A stretch of 64,000 nt of DNA, taken from QZKY01 sp963666295 (GTDB lineage: Bacteria; Pseudomonadota; Gammaproteobacteria; Burkholderiales; Burkholderiaceae_D). The position numbers and the translations under genes were made by a program. The notes below the pieces were generated by a model. That model was not told the origin of the DNA, did no database searches, and saw only the letters and a program-made list of their open reading frames with translations. Of this stretch, positions 53,270 to 61,121 are shown piece by piece; within the stretch, counting starts at the first letter, position 1; each line of letters opens with the position of its first letter. The DNA lies in contig OY762707.1 in NCBI GenBank assembly GCA_963666295.1, positions 1,364,001 through 1,428,000 of the forward strand, read 5' to 3'.

Positions 53270-54519
53270 AAATTTACATTGTCGGCGGTGCTGTACGGGA
53301 TGAACTGCTCGGCTTGCGCGTGGAAGACAAGGATTACGTTGTTGTCGGCACCACGCCTGAGGCTATGCTGGAACTGGGTTTTACGCCGGTCGGCAAGGAT
53401 TTTCCGGTTTTTCTGCACCCGAAAACAGGCGAGGAATATGCCTTGGCGCGCACCGAACGCAGCACGGCGCCCGGTTACAAAGGCTTTAGCTTCCATACTT
53501 CACAGGATGTCACGCTGGAAGAAGATCTGATCCGGCGCGACCTGACCATCAACGCGATGGCAAAGGATGAGGATGGCACGCTGATCGACCCGTTTGGCGG
53601 TGAGCAAGATTTACGGAACGGCATTTTCCGTCATGTTTCCGCCGCGTTTGAAGAAGACCCGGTGCGCATTTTGCGCCTCGCGCGCTTTGCCGCGCGCTTT
53701 ACCGATTTTTCCATTGCACCCGAAACGCTGGCGCTGATGCGAAAAATGATTGACCGGGGTGACGTGGATGCACTGGTGCCAGAGCGGGTCTGGCAGGAAT
53801 TTGCGCGCGGACTGATGGAAGAAAGGCCGTCGCGCATGTTTGAAGTATTGCGCGCCTGTGGCGCACTGTCGCATATTTTGCCGGAACTGGATGCGCTCTG
53901 GGGTGTGCCGCAGCCCGAACAGCATCATCCTGAAATTGACACCGGCGCACACGTGATGACCGTGCTCAACTATGCCGCCAAAAGGGCGTTCTCGCTGGAA
54001 GTGCGTTTTGCCGCACTAATGCACGATCTCGGCAAGGGTCAGACGCCTTCGGAGGCCTGGCCCAGCCACCACGGTCACGAAGAATTGGGTGTGCCGCTGG
54101 TGCAGGCAGTTTGCCAGCGGATTCGGGTGCCGAATACCTGCCGCGATCTCGCGGTTATGACGGCGCGGGAACATGGCAACATCGGGCGCGGGCTGAGCAT
54201 GTCTGCCAGCGGCATCGTGCGCGTGCTGGAACGCTGCGATGCGATTCGTCGTCCAGAGCGCTTTCTGGAAATACTCAAGGCAACCGAAAGCGATTTTCGC
54301 GGGCGCGGCGAAGAAAACAGCGTATACACGCGCATGGATTATCCGCAAGCGCCTTTCTGGCAAGGGGTGCTGGATGCGGTGCTTGCCGTCAATGCGGGTG
54401 CGATTGCGCAAGCCCATCAGGAAAATCCGAAACATATCACGATGGCAATTCACGAGGCGCGTGTTAGTGCAGTCGAGCAGATACTGGCCAATGAAACGGA
54501 CGACGCAAACCATGCCTGA
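53266..54519 (+). CDS. cca: Multifunctional CCA-adding tRNA nucleotidyltransferase
   Basis: Builds and repairs the CCA end of tRNAs. The 417-residue class II enzyme starts V-G-G-A-V-R-D-E-L-L-G with catalytic acidic residues, then R-R-D-L-T-I-N-A-M-A and E-D-P-V-R-I-L-R. The C-terminal half contains an HD domain (L-M-H-D-L-G-K-G and H-H-G-H), which gives the 2',3'-cyclic phosphodiesterase and phosphatase activity of the long E. coli-type form. It overlaps the genes on both sides. Confidence 0.96.
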   Translation: MKIYIVGGAVRDELLGLRVEDKDYVVVGTTPEAMLELGFTPVGKDFPVFLHPKTGEEYALARTERSTAPGYKGFSFHTSQDVTLEEDLIRRDLTINAMAKDEDGTLIDPFGGEQDLRNGIFRHVSAAFEEDPVRILRLARFAARFTDFSIAPETLALMRKMIDRGDVDALVPERVWQEFARGLMEERPSRMFEVLRACGALSHILPELDALWGVPQPEQHHPEIDTGAHVMTVLNYAAKRAFSLEVRFAALMHDLGKGQTPSEAWPSHHGHEELGVPLVQAVCQRIRVPNTCRDLAVMTAREHGNIGRGLSMSASGIVRVLERCDAIRRPERFLEILKATESDFRGRGEENSVYTRMDYPQAPFWQGVLDAVLAVNAGAIAQAHQENPKHITMAIHEARVSAVEQILANETDDANHA

Positions 54520-55120
54520 AATCATGCGCCAGATAGTACGAATCACTCTGACCATGCTGTTTTGCCTGCCGTTCATTTCTCGTGCCGAGGTGTTTACGCG
54601 CGACGACATCATTCTTGATCCCACGCCAGCGCGTTTCTCGGTTTGTCACGGCAACACTTGCGCGCTTCTTTCGGAAGTCAGCCTGAAGCCGCAGGACTGG
54701 GCGGAGGTGCAAGCATCTTTCAACCGGCGCGCAGAATCGGCGGCAATAGAGCGCGAACAGATACGCAGCGCCATCGCCAAGATGGAGCGCTTCGTCGGCG
54801 CGGCTATCGGCACCTCGGCCGACCGAGGGCGTAATGCGATGAATGATGCAGGCTGGCCTGCCGAGATGGATTGCATCGACGAATCAACCAATACGACAAT
54901 TTATCTCACGCTGTTCAAGCGCCAGGGCTTGTTGCACCATCATGAGATCATGGATCGTTCAACGCGAGGATGGTTTCTCTTTGGTATGCCGCATACCACG
55001 GCAGTCGTAAACGAGCGTGCGAATGACTCGCTGTGGGCGGTGGATAGCTGGTTTCTCGATAATGGCGAGCCGCCGTTTATCGTTCCGCTAAGGACGTGGC
55101 GCAGAGGCTGGAAACCCTGA
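54512..55120 (+). CDS. Uncharacterised secreted protein, possible C-H-D hydrolase
   Basis: A 202-residue protein with a signal peptide (basic M-R-Q-I-V-R then a hydrophobic run to S-R-A). I do not recognise the family. The mature half shows M-D-C-I-D-E-S-T-N-T-T-I-Y-L, later P-H-T-T-A-V-V, then W-A-V-D-S-W-F. The Cys...His...Asp order and the helix after Cys recall transglutaminase-like cysteine hydrolases (G-D-C-E-D...H-A-V...D). This is a resemblance only. It overlaps the cca end by 8 bases; start codons 21 bases upstream and 12 bases downstream are alternatives. Confidence 0.6.
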   Translation: MPEIMRQIVRITLTMLFCLPFISRAEVFTRDDIILDPTPARFSVCHGNTCALLSEVSLKPQDWAEVQASFNRRAESAAIEREQIRSAIAKMERFVGAAIGTSADRGRNAMNDAGWPAEMDCIDESTNTTIYLTLFKRQGLLHHHEIMDRSTRGWFLFGMPHTTAVVNERANDSLWAVDSWFLDNGEPPFIVPLRTWRRGWKP

Positions 55121-55276
55121 AAGGCAATAGTGCCTGTGGAAGCGTGGTTGCAGCTATCCTAAAGCAGGATTGGGCCGGAGAGGCATTAAGCTGAATCTGG
55201 CATGTCTTTCCGGCACCAGCCCGAAGGGTGTAATGCAGCCGCACAAAACGTGGGCTGCCCCCAAGTTATACAAGGG

Positions 55277-56134
55277 TTAGCAAAAAAGTTCACGCCTTTC
55301 ATAATTGCGCGGTTTTCTTATCTCCAGTATCGGATCAAAGAACTTGAATGCATCCTCGGGAGTCTCAAAGCGAAGGTATCCTCCGGCCGGATCCGTGTTT
55401 ATTAAAGGGTGGTCCCGTATTAATTCCTCCGCCCAGGCTTTAAAGGGTTTACCTCGAATTGGGGAACTCGCGAGTACGGGCCAATCTTTGGCGAAGCGCT
55501 CATATCGGGCCAGTTCTGGTGTGGCCAGAGCTTGTTTGCGAAGGTGTCCCAATGCATTTAGCAGGCGGTGCCGCTCGTACCGAGCAGAAACCGCCGCCCA
55601 GATTTGCACCTTGCCAAGGGCAGCGCCGACACGACATAACGGACACTCGGGGAAGTCGGTGTAATTTATCGGACGGTTAGCAAATGCAGTGTGCTGAGCC
55701 ATGACGCTGGGGCTTTGAGCCGCTGTTGCAAAATCTGCCACAAAGGAAGGCTTGCTTACCAGATCTTCAAGGTCAGGATGATTTACGTAAGAAGGCGGTA
55801 TAAATACCGTTCCTGAGTGTTCCGGAAGAATATCCCAGCGATATTGCACGCTCCGGATCGCGGAAACAAAGGGAGACAGTTTAGCCTTACGCTGAGATCG
55901 GGAGGTTAATTTGGTCGGCCATGGGAACCGGACTTTCGTATAAGGGCAACCCTTTGCATAGTTATCTGAAATAGTGGCGAAGTGGGAAGCCGCACTAGCC
56001 GCCGTATCAATTGGCACCTCGTGAAGACGGCCCACTTCATCAGACATCAAGAGGCGCAGAGAGGACAGGTCTTTGGGTTGGCGGGTGTGCTTTGGTGCAG
56101 TCCCACAAGCGGTATCTTTGTCTTTGTGTAACAT
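55277..56134 (-). CDS. Orphan uncharacterised protein, 285 residues
   Basis: No family recognised. It is soluble and basic, rich in Ser, Ala and Arg, with one C-P-L-C pair (in D-F-P-E-C-P-L-C-R-V-G) and two further isolated cysteines. Arg/Tyr-rich segments follow (V-S-A-R-Y-E-R-H-R-L-L). A strong AGGAGG ribosome site lies 6 bases before the chosen ATG (3 before an adjacent one), which supports translation. Codon use is less biased than that of its neighbours. Placement in the loosest part of the window, next to a MITE-like repeat, suggests an acquired accessory gene. Confidence 0.6.
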   Translation of the reverse strand: MLHKDKDTACGTAPKHTRQPKDLSSLRLLMSDEVGRLHEVPIDTAASAASHFATISDNYAKGCPYTKVRFPWPTKLTSRSQRKAKLSPFVSAIRSVQYRWDILPEHSGTVFIPPSYVNHPDLEDLVSKPSFVADFATAAQSPSVMAQHTAFANRPINYTDFPECPLCRVGAALGKVQIWAAVSARYERHRLLNALGHLRKQALATPELARYERFAKDWPVLASSPIRGKPFKAWAEELIRDHPLINTDPAGGYLRFETPEDAFKFFDPILEIRKPRNYERRELFC

Positions 56135-56324
56135 CATGCGCCTCCTGTATCAGTAACATCAATGGATTAGCCCGGATGGTGTTTTGCCGCAGAAGCGGTA
56201 CTTCAACTTACTGCATAGACTTTTCTTTTCTTTGATGTATTCGATACGGATAGCGCTTTAAACCCATAGGTGGTTTGCGGGTAATTGCGTGTGATTTACA
56301 GGTTTTGACGAAGATGTCTGGTAG

Positions 56325-56414
56325 CAAGACACGCGAGCAAAAAAGCCCAATGAATGGCGCGGACTGAATTTGCTGGGTTTTACGTTGATGGTGGTGGGGG
56401 CGTTTGGTTGGTGA
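56325..56414 (+). pseudogene. Possible C-terminal remnant of a membrane protein
   Basis: A 29-codon open frame without a start codon reads ...K-K-P-N-E-W-R-G-L-N-L-L-G-F-T-L-M-V-V-G-A-F-G-W then stop. The end looks like one membrane span, as in the tail of an inner-membrane protein, but no upstream part is in frame. It could equally be chance. Confidence 0.2.
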
Positions 56415-56425
56415 GCGGTGGTGGC

Positions 56426-56500
56426 GTCATCCCAGCGCAGGCTGGGATCTTTTTTATATGAGAAAGAAAGTCACTGGATTCCGGCGTTCGACGGAATGAC
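56426..56500. repeat. MITE-like inverted repeat element
   Basis: A 75-base element with ends GTCATCCC and GGAATGAC. It is built of two hairpins, one from CCCAGC/GCTGGG and one from ATTCCG/CGGAAT, around an A/T-rich centre. This matches the widespread GTCATTCCCGC...GCGGGAATGAC type of short mobile repeat in proteobacterial genomes. It carries no gene. Whether other copies exist cannot be seen within this window. Confidence 0.7.
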
Positions 56501-56611
56501 AGTCTAACCTCAGCACATCAACTATCTGCACACCCCCTCCGTTTTTGCTATATTTAGCCTCTTGCGCGTTTGACTGCGCACCTTTTCACTCCAACGTACA
56601 CACGAGTCGCT

Positions 56612-57598
56612 ATGCTCACGAAGAAATATCTGGAACTGGCTGAACGGATCAGTCAGTCGCAGCCACTGTCTGAATCCGAGGCGCTGGAAATGGCGCGTAT
56701 TGAAGACGGAAGCGTCATGTCGCTGCTGGCGGGCGCGGATTTCTTGCGCCAGTTCCATTTCGGGAAGTCGGTGCATCTTTGCACCATCCTGAACGCCAAA
56801 TCCGGAAAATGTACCGAAGATTGTTTTTTTTGTAGCCAAAGCGTTTATGCCAAAACGGATGCGCCGATCTACGGGCTGAAATCCGAAGCGGAAGTGTTGG
56901 ATGGCGCGGCACAGGCGGAAAAAGGCGGCATCAACCGCTATTCGGTGGTGACCAGCGGCAAAGGTCTGGGTCGCCGGGAGGTGGGGGTGTTGTCATCCTA
57001 TTTCGAGAAGTTGAAGCAGGCACCACACAAGACGCAGTATTGCGCCAGTCTGGGCGTGCTAGGCGAGGCGGAGATGAATGCCCTGTGGGAGGCGGGGATT
57101 ACCCGTTACCACCACAATCTGGAGGCATCTCGCAGTTATTACCCGGAGATGTGCACCACGCACAGCTACGACGAACGGGTAGAAACCATTCTGGCGGCCA
57201 AGAGGGCTGGCATGAGCGTATGCGCCGGTGGCATCTTCGGCATAGGCGAGAGCGACGAGCAAGTCGTGGAAATGGCCTTGCATCTGCGCGAACTGGATGT
57301 GGACAGCATACCGGTCAATTTCCTGATGCCGATTGAGGGGACGCGCCTGGCGACGATGAATTTGCCGATTATTTCCCCGCTACGCTGCCTCAAGGTGATT
57401 GCGCTGTTTCGCTATATCTGTCCGGACAAGCATGTGCTGGTCTGCGGTGGCCGCATGGCGAACATGAAAGACCTGCATTCGATGGTGTTTTATGCCGGAG
57501 CCAGCGGTATCATGACGGGGAATTACCTGACCGAGGAAGGCAGGACGCTGGAGCAGGATAGGCAAATGATTGCCGATTTGGGTTATACCGTCGGCTAG
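56612..57598 (+). CDS. bioB: Biotin synthase, variant with rearranged auxiliary-cluster ligands
   Basis: A radical-SAM enzyme inserting sulfur into dethiobiotin. The 328-residue barrel has the SAM-cluster motif C-x3-C-x2-C (C67, C71, C74), Y-H-H-N-L-E-A-S and P-V-N-F-L-M-P-I-E-G-T. By alignment with E. coli BioB, the auxiliary ligands C128 and C188 are kept (C144, C204), C97 is replaced by Ser111, the arginine ligand R260 by Leu276, and a new cysteine, C278, lies two residues on. This fits the type described from obligate anaerobes rather than the usual betaproteobacterial form. No other bio gene is near; it lies beside a mobile repeat. The ATG at M-L-T-K-K-Y is preferred over an upstream in-frame ATG. 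Confidence 0.9.
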   Translation: MLTKKYLELAERISQSQPLSESEALEMARIEDGSVMSLLAGADFLRQFHFGKSVHLCTILNAKSGKCTEDCFFCSQSVYAKTDAPIYGLKSEAEVLDGAAQAEKGGINRYSVVTSGKGLGRREVGVLSSYFEKLKQAPHKTQYCASLGVLGEAEMNALWEAGITRYHHNLEASRSYYPEMCTTHSYDERVETILAAKRAGMSVCAGGIFGIGESDEQVVEMALHLRELDVDSIPVNFLMPIEGTRLATMNLPIISPLRCLKVIALFRYICPDKHVLVCGGRMANMKDLHSMVFYAGASGIMTGNYLTEEGRTLEQDRQMIADLGYTVG

Positions 57599-57610
57599 GA
57601 ATGCCGGCGG

Positions 57611-58087
57611 CTATTTCAGATCGGGGTAGCGTCGCGGCAATTGCAGGATCGCTTCCGCGTTCGAGGATGAAAAACAGCGGTCGGCCGCTTCCAGATACGG
57701 TAGCCAGGCATAGCGTACGTGTTCGCGCGGGTCAAGCGTGATCGGGGTGTCCCTGGGTACCAGCAGGCCGAACACATGTTCGGTGTTGTGCGTGACGCCA
57801 GGCGCATAGCGGTAGCGCCAGCTTGGGTAGATTTCGTAGCGGTTGACGAGATTCCAGTCTTGCAGGTTTGCTGCCGGAATGCCATCTTCACCGGGCTGCG
57901 CGATGCGAATGCCGGTTTCTTCCAGCACTTCGCGCATCGCCGTTTCGGCAAAAGATTCTTCTGCCGTGTCCTTCGAGCCGGTCACCGATTGCCAGAAATC
58001 AGGATTCTTGGCGCGCTCGATCAGCAACACCTCCATGTTGCGGGTGTGGATGATGACGAGGACCGATTCCGGGATTTTGTGGGTCAT
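57611..58087 (-). CDS. nudB: Dihydroneopterin triphosphate diphosphatase
   Basis: A 158-residue Nudix hydrolase that removes pyrophosphate from dihydroneopterin triphosphate, an early folate step. The Nudix box is G-S-K-D-T-A-E-E-S-F-A-E-T-A-M-R-E-V-x-E-E-T-G-I, with the NudB-type W-Q-S-V-T-G-S ahead of it. W-R-Y-R-Y-A-P-G-V-T-H-N-T-E-H-V-F is also characteristic. It follows aspS in the order aspS-nudB, as in related bacteria. Confidence 0.93.
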   Translation of the reverse strand: MTHKIPESVLVIIHTRNMEVLLIERAKNPDFWQSVTGSKDTAEESFAETAMREVLEETGIRIAQPGEDGIPAANLQDWNLVNRYEIYPSWRYRYAPGVTHNTEHVFGLLVPRDTPITLDPREHVRYAWLPYLEAADRCFSSSNAEAILQLPRRYPDLK

Positions 58088-58129
58088 GGTAAATGAAAAA
58101 GGAGCGCTTGCGCGCCCCTTGGTCTGGCA

Positions 58130-59947
58130 TCAGGTTTTGATTGCAGGTTCAGTATTGCGCAGGCGGATATGCAATTCGCGCAACTGGCGCTCGTCGACTT
58201 CGGAAGGCGCTTGCGTGAGCAGGCATTGCGCACGTTGCGTTTTTGGGAAGGCGATCACGTCGCGAATCGATTCTGCGCCGGTCATCATGGTGACAATGCG
58301 ATCCAGGCCGAAGGCGATTCCGCCATGTGGCGGCGCGCCGTATTGCAGGGCATCGAGCAGGAAGCCGAATTTTTCCTGCGCTTCTTCAGCTTCAATATTC
58401 AGTGCGCGGAAGACTTTGGTTTGTACAGACTCTTTGTAAATACGCACCGAGCCGCCACCCAGTTCCCAGCCGTTGAGCACCATGTCGTAGGCCTTCGCCA
58501 TGCATTGGCCCGGATCAGTTTCCAGCAAGTCTTCGTGCCCGTCCTTGGGAGAAGTGAAGGGGTGATGGAGGGCATGCCAGCGCTGGCCTTCCTCATCGTA
58601 TTCAAACATCGGGAAATCGACGACCCACAAAGGCTTCCAGCCATCTTCCAGCAAGCCGTTGGCCTTGCCGAAATCGGAATGGCCGATTCTGTTGCGCAGG
58701 GCGCCCATGGCATCGTTGACGACCTGTGCCTTGTCGGCACTGAAGAACAGCAAGTCGCCGTTTTGTGCGCCGGTACGCTCCAGAATGGCTTGCAGCGCTT
58801 CGTCGTGCAGGTTCTTGACGATCGGGGATTGCAGCCCCGCGGCCCCTTTTTCTTTTTCGTTCACGCGAATATAGGCCAGCCCTTTCGCGCCATAAATAGC
58901 GACAAACTGGGTGTAGGCGTCAATTTCGGAGCGCGGCATGCCGCCGTTTTCTTTCGAGCCGCCAGGGACCAGCAGCGCGACGACGCGGCCGCCTTCCATG
59001 TTGGCCGCGCCACTGAAAACCTTGAAGTTCACGTCCTTCATTACGTCGGTGAGCTCGGTTAGTTCCAGCTTCACGCGCAAATCCGGCTTGTCAGAGCCGT
59101 ATTTGTTCATGGCGGTGGCGTAATCCATGGTTGGGAACGGCTGCGGCAAGTCGGTATCAATTGCATTCTTGAAAATGGTGCGCAGCATGTTTTCAAATGT
59201 GGCGCGAATGCCTTCTTCATCCATGAACGACATTTCGCAGTCGATTTGCGTAAATTCAGGCTGGCGATCAGCGCGCAAGTCTTCGTCGCGGAAGCATTTG
59301 GTGATCTGATAATAACGGTCAAAGCCGGAAACCATCAGCAACTGCTTGAACAACTGTGGTGATTGCGGCAGGGCGAAGAAATTGCCAGCATTGACGCGTG
59401 ACGGCACCAGATAATCGCGTGCACCTTCTGGCGTGGATTTGGTTAGCATCGGCGTTTCAATATCAATGAAGCCGAGCTCGTCCAGATACTTGCGCACTTC
59501 CATCGTGACCTTGTAGCGCAGGCGCAGGTTTTCCTGCATCTGCGGGCGGCGCAGATCGAGAACGCGGTGCGTCAGTCGCGTTGTTTCGGACAGGTTGTCA
59601 TCATCTAGCTGGAACGGCGGTGTCACCGAGGCGTTCAGGATTTCCAGTTGTTCGCAAAAGATTTCAATCTTGCCGGAATTTAGATTGTTGTTGATCGTGC
59701 CATCAGGACGCGCCCGCACGCGGCCGGTGACGCGCAGGCAGAATTCATTGCGGATGGTTTCCGCCGTGCTGAAAACATCTGGGCGATCTGGGTCGCACAC
59801 CACTTGCACCAAACCTTCGCGGTCACGCAAGTCAATAAAAATGATGCCGCCATGATCGCGGCGACGGTGTACCCAGCCGCAAACGGTGACAATTTGATCA
59901 AGAAGAGCTTCTGTGGTTAGGCCACAATATTCGGTTCGCATGGACAT
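58130..59947 (-). CDS. aspS: Aspartyl-tRNA synthetase
   Basis: Class IIb synthetase, 605 residues, with the bacterial GAD insertion domain between motifs 2 and 3. The OB-fold anticodon-binding domain begins V-C-G-W-V-H-R-R-R-D-H-G-G-I-I-F-I-D-L-R-D; motif 2 is F-R-D-E-D-L-R-A-D-R-Q-P-E-F-T-Q-I-D; motif 3 is G-I-A-F-G-L-D-R-I. Two starts two codons apart (M-S-M-R) are equally possible. In many betaproteobacteria this enzyme also charges tRNA-Asn; that cannot be read here. Confidence 0.97.
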   Translation of the reverse strand: MSMRTEYCGLTTEALLDQIVTVCGWVHRRRDHGGIIFIDLRDREGLVQVVCDPDRPDVFSTAETIRNEFCLRVTGRVRARPDGTINNNLNSGKIEIFCEQLEILNASVTPPFQLDDDNLSETTRLTHRVLDLRRPQMQENLRLRYKVTMEVRKYLDELGFIDIETPMLTKSTPEGARDYLVPSRVNAGNFFALPQSPQLFKQLLMVSGFDRYYQITKCFRDEDLRADRQPEFTQIDCEMSFMDEEGIRATFENMLRTIFKNAIDTDLPQPFPTMDYATAMNKYGSDKPDLRVKLELTELTDVMKDVNFKVFSGAANMEGGRVVALLVPGGSKENGGMPRSEIDAYTQFVAIYGAKGLAYIRVNEKEKGAAGLQSPIVKNLHDEALQAILERTGAQNGDLLFFSADKAQVVNDAMGALRNRIGHSDFGKANGLLEDGWKPLWVVDFPMFEYDEEGQRWHALHHPFTSPKDGHEDLLETDPGQCMAKAYDMVLNGWELGGGSVRIYKESVQTKVFRALNIEAEEAQEKFGFLLDALQYGAPPHGGIAFGLDRIVTMMTGAESIRDVIAFPKTQRAQCLLTQAPSEVDERQLRELHIRLRNTEPAIKT

Positions 59948-60020
59948 GTAAAGTTGTAGGTTGAGTTCAAAGTGTGTTGCGCGTTGCGCATTTTCCTATG
60001 TGAGGAAAATGTGCGCAAGT

Positions 60021-60647
60021 TTAGTTCGGTGTCGGTTGTTTGGGCGCCTTGGGCAGCTTGGGCAGCGGCGCGACGACACCCATGGAAATGATGTACTTCA
60101 GGGCTTCGTCAACGGTCATCTTCAGTTCGACGATATCCGAGCGGCGCAGCATCAGGAAAAAGCCCGATGTCGGGTTGGGTGTGGTGGGTACGTAAATACT
60201 CACGTAATCGCCGGGCAGATGATTGGCCGCATCGCCGCCGGGTTTGCCGGTGATGAAGGCAATGACCCATGTGCCTTCACGTGGGTACTGCACCAGGACG
60301 GCTTTGCGAAAGGCATTGCTGCTGGATGAAAAAATCGTCTCGGATACCTGCTTGATACCGAAATACAGGGAATTCACCAGCGGGATGCGCCGTACAAAAC
60401 TTTCCCATTTCTGGTGCAGGTAGGTGCCGATGTAGTTGCGTACCAGTAGCCCGGTAATGAAGATCACCAGAATAGTCAGCAGCGCGCCAGAGCCCGGGAT
60501 GTGAAAACCAATTATCCCCTCGGGCCGCCAGCTTTTGGGTAGCAGCAGCAGTGAGTAATCCATCACTTCGATGATGAGATGGAGTATCCAGCCGGTAATG
60601 CCAACCGGAATCAGAACCAGAAAGCCAGTGAGAAAGTATTTGCGCAT
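60021..60647 (-). CDS. DUF502 family membrane protein
   Basis: A 208-residue protein with two N-terminal membrane spans (from L-T-G-F-L-V-L-I-P-V-G-I-T and from A-L-L-T-I-L-V-I-F-I-T-G) and a soluble part with I-P-L-V-N-S-L-Y-F-G-I-K-Q and S-I-Y-V-P-T-T-P-N-P-T-S-G. These are the hallmarks of DUF502, whose role is unknown. It lies between the FmdB-like gene (33 bases) and aspS, a conserved order. Confidence 0.92.
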   Translation of the reverse strand: MRKYFLTGFLVLIPVGITGWILHLIIEVMDYSLLLLPKSWRPEGIIGFHIPGSGALLTILVIFITGLLVRNYIGTYLHQKWESFVRRIPLVNSLYFGIKQVSETIFSSSSNAFRKAVLVQYPREGTWVIAFITGKPGGDAANHLPGDYVSIYVPTTPNPTSGFFLMLRRSDIVELKMTVDEALKYIISMGVVAPLPKLPKAPKQPTPN

Positions 60648-60680
60648 GTGGTTTTTAGGCTGCTTGGGGGTTGGCGGATA

Positions 60681-60902
60681 TTATCCGCACGGACCGAATC
60701 CGCAGGGTCCCATGCCGCACGGGCCGCCACCGCCCATGAAGCCATCAGAGCCTGAACTGCCACCGACGGCGGCGGCAGTGAGTTGCTTCTTGAAGGTGGA
60801 TTGGTGGCATGACGGACACTCGGTCAATGGTTCGTCAGACATTTTTTGCAGGATGTCTTGCGTAAAGCCACAAGCTTCGCAGCGATAGGCATAGATTGGC
60901 AT
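60681..60902 (-). CDS. FmdB-type zinc ribbon protein with Cys-Gly tail
   Basis: A 73-residue protein. The N-terminal FmdB/CxxC zinc ribbon has M-P-I-Y-A-Y-R-C-E-A-C-G and C-P-S-C-H (Cys8, 11, 29, 32). After the ribbon comes a glycine-rich linker and a tail of repeated P-C-G-x-G units with three more cysteines. FmdB proteins are proposed regulatory or RNA/ribosome-linked zinc ribbons; no firm function. It is the first gene of the minus-strand run toward DUF502 and aspS. Confidence 0.9.
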   Translation of the reverse strand: MPIYAYRCEACGFTQDILQKMSDEPLTECPSCHQSTFKKQLTAAAVGGSSGSDGFMGGGGPCGMGPCGFGPCG

Positions 60903-61121
60903 AATTTACCTCGAAAACTTGAAGGGTTGATTATAGGAGTAAGGCATTATTGCGCAGATTCTACATGTTGGAAAGCACATGTTTTTCGCGCCCTTGTGCG
61001 TATTTTTCGTGGCTTTGTGGCCGTGCCGCACTTGCCACGGAAAATAGGTACAAAATCTGAAAATTCAACAGCTTCTGCGCCGGTTGCTGACGTAAGGCCG
61101 CAGGGGGAGGGGAGGCGCGCA

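Larger units (their letters stand above)
56138..56611. other. Accessory intergenic region
   Basis: 474 bases with no intact gene. It contains a short open frame that looks like a membrane-protein remnant (56325-56414) and a MITE-like inverted repeat (56426-56500). The rest, including the first 180 bases, shows nothing I can name. Confidence 0.7.

Noticed and set aside
58169..59062. 297-codon plus-strand open frame opposite aspS
   Set aside because: Entirely inside the conserved aspartyl-tRNA synthetase gene on the minus strand; no domain and no start signal.
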